In this document: one piece after another, positions 6,294-9,090 of the stretch | Numbering within the stretch: the first letter of the stretch is position 1 | How the letters are laid out: every line of letters begins with the position of its first letter | Assembly: GCA_030606585.1 (NCBI GenBank) | Contig: JAUWGD010000068.1 | Location: 1 to 9,090, forward strand | Length of the DNA: 9,090 nt | DNA from: Dehalococcoidales bacterium | GTDB taxonomy: Bacteria; Chloroflexota; Dehalococcoidia; Dehalococcoidales; RBG-16-60-22 | Direction of reading: 5' to 3' | Translations under genes and position numbers: made by a program | The notes under the pieces: generated by a model | Told to the model about the DNA's origin: nothing | Database searches by the model: none | Seen by the model: the letters and a program-made list of their open reading frames with translations, nothing else

Positions 6294-7976
6294 TTATACC
6301 ACTGTTTTCTTCTCTTCGGTTTCAGCTTTCTCTTTAGTCCTGATTTTATCTACGACGATGACTTCTTCTGACTCGCTGCGTAGCAGCGAGAGCACTTTTT
6401 CTGAAGGATTCAAGTGGGGAGGCTTAAGATGAGCCAGATCAGCGCCTTCTACCTGCTTCTGAGCCAAGTAACTGGCGAAGGAGCCTTGGGGTAGCAATTC
6501 GACCTCAACGCGGAAATCAAACATATCCGTTAAGTCTTCAAGGGTGCCAGACATTCTACGGTTACTGTCATCTGACCTTAAAATATATTCGCGTATAGCC
6601 GATGCCAGGCCCGTGGTGTTACCGTGAAAAGCCTTTTTTGGTTCAATCAGCACGGTTAGCACAGATTCGCCCGGATTTTTGTAGGATGTCCATTCTTCAT
6701 AAGCAATTCCGGTATGCTCTATAGCCTGCCATATCAGTTTTTCCGTAAGCTGGACAACCACGAAATTGATTATGCCATCGGCACGTCTCTCAAAGACCAT
6801 TTGTGGCACATCAATGCACAGCTTTTCATTACGTAGCGAGGTTATCTTGATTAAATCGCCGATGCGGTACCTGACCAGGGAACCCCCGTGAAAGTTGGTG
6901 ATGATAATCTCGTAGTTCTGACCCGCTTCCACTTCATCAAGCAGCAATGTCCTGGGGCGGTAGCTACGGTCCATCTCTAACTTGAGCTGTTCATCCTCCG
7001 GTATAAACTCCAGAAAGTTGAGATTGGGAATGAAGGTCATGCTGCCATAATCCCATAGCTGGGTAGCTATGATGCCTCCCTCGGTTGCCGCATATACATC
7101 CAGGGGATACCTGCCCCAGAGTTCTTTGATTCTATCCCGGTACACCCAGCTATCGAGGCCGCTGCATATTATTCCTTTCACTGGCCATATGTCTCTGGGT
7201 ATCATCGGCCTCCCTGCTAACTTACTCTTTATAAGCCCCTTGGCTATACGGAACAGAGCTCTAGGCTGTGAGAGCATCGGTAGGATGTTTATCTTATCGG
7301 CGGATTCGCTGAACTTGTCACCCACCTGCACCAGGACCGTGGACATTCCAAAGAAGTAGTCAATCCCCTGAGAAAGGGCTTGCTTGAAACCGAGTTTTAT
7401 TCTGTCTTCGAAAGATAAACCTTCAGCCACTTCTAGGGTCGGCAGGTGGTTTATGGGTGTCTGATATTCCATAATATTGGCCATCGCACCTGACATGTAG
7501 GGTGGGGGAGCTACCGTATAAAGAACATTGGGCTGTTGCGGAATGTGATCAAGCTCACCCCATGCCTTGCAGCCAGAGAGCATTGCAATGCCGTACATTA
7601 CGACGCTCATCTCTTGTGCATTCTCTGCGGTAACGGGCACCCAACGGCACGGATATTCACCAGACCGGCCCGATGTCCGAACCCACTGCTCAGGCTTTAC
7701 CGGCAGTCCGTCTTCCATCTTTTCGAGGAGCTCGGGGCAATAGTCTTTATAAGAGGTCAACGGCACCGTTTGCCTGAATTCTTCGACGGTTTTTGGCTTG
7801 ACACCACCCATGATTTTTCCACCGAGGGAGGATTTATTAAGCAGTTCCAATTGCTGTACCAGGAGACGTTTCTGTATATCCATGAATTCACTGGTATTTA
7901 GACTTAGAAAACCGCAGCACATCTGCCATAACTCTTCATGCCTACCCTGGCGTATGAGCTCTATCGCTTTCGGCAT
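6294..7976 (-). CDS. GH3-family acyl-adenylating enzyme (probable acyl-acid amido synthetase)
   Basis: A 560-residue protein related to the plant GH3/JAR1 family, a branch of the ANL superfamily that activates a carboxylic acid with ATP and in plants joins it to an amino acid. Visible motifs are the phosphate loop RTSGRSGEYP (100-109; the usual Thr pair is altered), YAATEGG (295-301) and VRYRIGD (368-374), followed by the mobile C-terminal domain. A charged Lys/Glu tail ends the protein. The length suits the family. The start is the ATG at 7976: GAGAGG (7988-7983) lies 6 nt upstream. A TTG at 7994 would extend the frame by six codons but would put this ribosome site inside the gene. No acyl carrier, transporter or biosynthetic partner is nearby, so substrate and product are unknown. 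The gene follows the RHH-like regulator and a palindromic operator candidate, so control by that regulator is possible. Confidence 0.9.
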   Translation of the reverse strand: MPKAIELIRQGRHEELWQMCCGFLSLNTSEFMDIQKRLLVQQLELLNKSSLGGKIMGGVKPKTVEEFRQTVPLTSYKDYCPELLEKMEDGLPVKPEQWVRTSGRSGEYPCRWVPVTAENAQEMSVVMYGIAMLSGCKAWGELDHIPQQPNVLYTVAPPPYMSGAMANIMEYQTPINHLPTLEVAEGLSFEDRIKLGFKQALSQGIDYFFGMSTVLVQVGDKFSESADKINILPMLSQPRALFRIAKGLIKSKLAGRPMIPRDIWPVKGIICSGLDSWVYRDRIKELWGRYPLDVYAATEGGIIATQLWDYGSMTFIPNLNFLEFIPEDEQLKLEMDRSYRPRTLLLDEVEAGQNYEIIITNFHGGSLVRYRIGDLIKITSLRNEKLCIDVPQMVFERRADGIINFVVVQLTEKLIWQAIEHTGIAYEEWTSYKNPGESVLTVLIEPKKAFHGNTTGLASAIREYILRSDDSNRRMSGTLEDLTDMFDFRVEVELLPQGSFASYLAQKQVEGADLAHLKPPHLNPSEKVLSLLRSESEEVIVVDKIRTKEKAETEEKKTVV

Positions 7977-8019
7977 ATCACACCTCTCAAGCAAAAACGC
8001 TATTCCGAACGCACTTTAG

Positions 8020-8049
8020 GTTATAGGAAAAGCGTAAGGTATAACGCTT
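8020..8049 (-). promoter_or_regulatory. Overlapping small hairpins before the GH3 gene
   Basis: AAGCGT (8030-8035) can pair with ACGCTT (8044-8049) around an 8-nt loop, and on the minus strand the hairpin is followed by TTCCTATAA. GTTATA (8020-8025) and TATAAC (8040-8045) form an alternative, mutually exclusive hairpin. It may be a weak terminator of the RHH-like gene or a leader structure of the GH3 gene. The stems are short, so this is tentative. Confidence 0.3.
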
Positions 8050-8064
8050 AGCTTGGGAAGTGAT

Positions 8065-8086
8065 TATGTTCTAGAACATAGTTCTA
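8065..8086. promoter_or_regulatory. Perfect 16-bp palindrome with a third half-site: candidate operator
   Basis: TATGTTCTAGAACATA at 8065-8080 is identical to its reverse complement. A further GTTCTA at 8081-8086 repeats the half-site 13 bp after the first (8068-8073) and forms a second inverted pair, TAGAAC-ATA-GTTCTA, at 8072-8086. It lies about 90 bp upstream of the GH3 start, between that gene and the RHH-like gene. No strong promoter is seen here; a weak -10-like CATAAT overlaps the palindrome on the minus strand. Confidence 0.55.
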
Positions 8087-8148
8087 TTGCATCGTGGAAT
8101 ACAATCGGGGAGGTGTGGTTTGGGTGATAGCTGGTTATAAAGACCGGA

Positions 8149-8496
8149 CTAGAGTTCGCTGGGCTCTTCGTTAGTGTTTTCGAACGACTCCAATTGCTGG
8201 CTTAGCGACTGGATATCCGTGTCCGCCTGTCCGTGGCCCATGGCCATGCCGTAACTGACGAAGAACTGGAGGAAATTGTGGAGGAGACCTATCATCTGGT
8301 GAGAGAACGCCTGAAACTCTTCTTTGGATATGTACTCTGTATCATTGTTCTCTTCGTTTTTTAACTGGCATTGAATGAGGTAGTTAACGAATTCGGTGCG
8401 ATTAAGCTCGCCGCGGTTTTCGTCTATCTGCTTGACGATGTCTTCTTTGACTACCATGATTAAATCGTCTTCATCTAACAACAGGGTTCTTTTCAT
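8149..8496 (-). CDS. Ribbon-helix-helix-like small regulator with helical C-terminus
   Basis: A 115-residue protein. Residues about 10-45 fit a ribbon-helix-helix pattern: a short strand (LIMVVKED), a first helix (IVKQIDENRG) and a second helix opening with NRTEFVNYLI. Such proteins bind DNA as dimers through the strand. The remainder is a separate helical region: acidic and polar at 46-65, amphipathic to hydrophobic at 66-90 (LLHNFLQFFVSYGMAMGHG), then a Gln/Glu-rich tail. I do not recognise this part; it may mediate oligomerisation or sensing. GAGG at 8510-8513 is 13 nt from the ATG, rather far, but no alternative start is better. A good promoter lies upstream. With the palindrome next to it and the GH3 gene downstream, local regulation is plausible but unproven. 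Confidence 0.8.
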   Translation of the reverse strand: MKRTLLLDEDDLIMVVKEDIVKQIDENRGELNRTEFVNYLIQCQLKNEENNDTEYISKEEFQAFSHQMIGLLHNFLQFFVSYGMAMGHGQADTDIQSLSQQLESFENTNEEPSEL

Positions 8497-8545
8497 CGAT
8501 TTCTTACATCCTCATTAACGGTATTAAACGGGTCTGTATATCATT

Positions 8546-8574
8546 ATTATATTGTTAGTGTATCACCGGGTCAT
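8546..8574 (-). promoter_or_regulatory. Sigma70-type promoter of the RHH-like gene
   Basis: ATGACC (8574-8569, 4 of 6 matches to TTGACA), a 17-bp spacer, and an exact TATAAT (8551-8546). A start at A8539 gives a 43-nt leader to the ATG at 8496. Confidence 0.6.
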
Positions 8575-8596
8575 AAAATTACGTATAAAAGTAATA

Positions 8597-8614
8597 AAAT
8601 ATTCATAAATATTT
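8597..8614. promoter_or_regulatory. AT-rich inverted repeat upstream of the RHH-like promoter
   Basis: AAATATT (8597-8603) and AATATTT (8608-8614) are perfect inverted copies around CATA, 22 bp upstream of the -35 box. It could be an operator or an UP-element-like AT tract. Low base complexity makes chance a real possibility. Confidence 0.3.
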
Positions 8615-8666
8615 AGTTAAGGTTTCGTTAAAGTAGAGAGGAAGGCGACCTTGCTGGTCAGTGAAG

Positions 8667-8705
8667 GATAAATAAATTAACCCGGGGACTTGACGTATCC
8701 CCGGG
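8667..8705 (-). terminator. Rho-independent terminator of the winged-helix gene
   Basis: A perfect 8-bp GC-rich stem, CCCGGGGA (8681-8688) with TCCCCGGG (8698-8705), closes a 9-nt loop. On the minus strand it is followed by TTAATTTATTTATC. It lies 33 bases after the stop of the winged-helix gene and separates it from the next gene. Confidence 0.8.
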
Positions 8706-8738
8706 CTATTTAATGGAGTGAATTAACCTTATTTTATA

Positions 8739-9071
8739 TCAGCTTTCGCTTTTGGCAGATTCCAGCATTTCCATCAGAGTATCGATGGCTCTAAGCAGTT
8801 TAAGGCCGTTATCCGTTACCTGGTAAGCAACCATGGTATTATCCATGTTTACCTTATTAATAAAGCCCTGATTCATAAGGTAATCAAGGTATTTTTGTAT
8901 CTGGCTGTAGCTCATGTTGGCGGTGTACATAATTTCCGTCTTGCCGGCGCCGTTTTCGCCTACTCTCAGCATATCGGCGATTATTTCGATGTTGGAGCGG
9001 CGCTGCCCTACGTTTGCCCGTTGCCCGGTGGCGCTACCCAGAGCTTGTTTACCGTTTAGTCCTATATTCAT
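8739..9071 (-). CDS. Small winged-helix DNA-binding protein (HTH_45-like)
   Basis: A 110-residue protein. After a polar N-terminus (1-24, rich in Gly, Gln and Arg) comes a winged-helix fold: SNIEIIADML (first helix), GAGKTEIMYTANMSYSQIQKYLDYL (second and recognition helices, about 41-66), then a wing with VAYQVTDNGLKLLRAI (about 80-96) and a short C-terminal helix that may dimerise. The GAxKTxIMYxANMSYxQ pattern is typical of the HTH_45 family, common in archaea and also found in some bacteria. It is presumably a transcription regulator; the target is unknown. There is no Shine-Dalgarno site, and a -10-like box sits 8 nt before the ATG, which suggests leaderless translation. A strong terminator follows, so it is monocistronic unless genes upstream of the window are joined to it. 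Confidence 0.85.
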   Translation of the reverse strand: MNIGLNGKQALGSATGQRANVGQRRSNIEIIADMLRVGENGAGKTEIMYTANMSYSQIQKYLDYLMNQGFINKVNMDNTMVAYQVTDNGLKLLRAIDTLMEMLESAKSES

Positions 9072-9079
9072 ACAGGACT

Positions 9080-9085
9080 ATTGTA
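9080..9085 (-). promoter_or_regulatory. Candidate -10 box of the winged-helix gene
   Basis: TACAAT (5 of 6 matches) ends 8 bases before the ATG at 9071, so the start point would be G9073. The -35 element would lie beyond the window edge, so only half of the promoter can be judged. Confidence 0.4.
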
Positions 9086-9090
9086 CTGCC

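Noticed and set aside
7000..7901. Plus-strand open frames opposite the GH3 gene
   Set aside because: They lack recognisable domains and lie opposite a conserved enzyme gene.
7977..7994. TTG at 7994 as the start of the GH3 gene
   Set aside because: The ATG at 7976 has GAGAGG at ideal spacing, and the TTG would place that site inside the coding region.
8641..8665. Small GACC-TTGCT-GGTC hairpin
   Set aside because: Only a 4-bp stem with no U-tract, next to a stronger terminator; nothing supports a function.

Overview
The window reads as chromosome from a bacterium of moderate GC with sigma70-type promoters, Shine-Dalgarno sites and a lipoprotein signal peptide. The mix of a bacterial GH3-family enzyme, an archaeal-looking winged-helix regulator (HTH_45 type), a 7TM-GAF-GGDEF-HD-GYP protein and a large surface lipoprotein would fit a Chloroflexota/Dehalococcoidia-like genome. 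That placement is an inference from gene content, not a proven assignment. All six genes lie on the minus strand, so transcription runs from 9090 down to 1. The apparent plus-strand frames are shadows. I see no rRNA, tRNA, CRISPR array, transposase or integrase.

In order of transcription: (1) a small winged-helix regulator (9071-8739), apparently leaderless and closed by a strong hairpin terminator; (2) a 115-residue protein with a ribbon-helix-helix-like N-terminus (8496-8149), with its own promoter and an AT-rich inverted repeat beside it; (3) a GH3-family acyl-adenylating enzyme (7976-6294), preceded by a perfect 16-bp palindrome that looks like an operator; (4) a 1006-residue membrane cyclic-di-GMP enzyme with both synthesis and degradation motifs (6197-3177), driven by a near-consensus promoter that leaves almost no 5' leader; (5) 46 bp further, a LuxR/NarL-type response regulator whose receiver lacks the usual acidic pair (3130-2441); (6) a lipoprotein running off the left edge (2193-1), with the order PKD, three Ig-like domains, six-bladed TolB-like propeller, HtrA-like serine protease.

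The most interesting region is 1-2440. The upstream region of the protease lipoprotein holds a candidate promoter, then a possible 7-bp stem, then a hairpin with a U-tract, then the ribosome binding site. A terminator between promoter and gene is the layout of an attenuator or riboswitch, yet I cannot match it to a known class. Because the adjacent genes encode c-di-GMP turnover and a transcription regulator, a local circuit in which c-di-GMP or the regulator controls the surface protease is plausible, but this is inference.

Other items worth attention are two promoters with identical near-leaderless geometry, a 10-bp direct repeat just upstream of the c-di-GMP enzyme's -35 box, and the start of the GH3 gene, which should be moved inward to the ATG at 7976.
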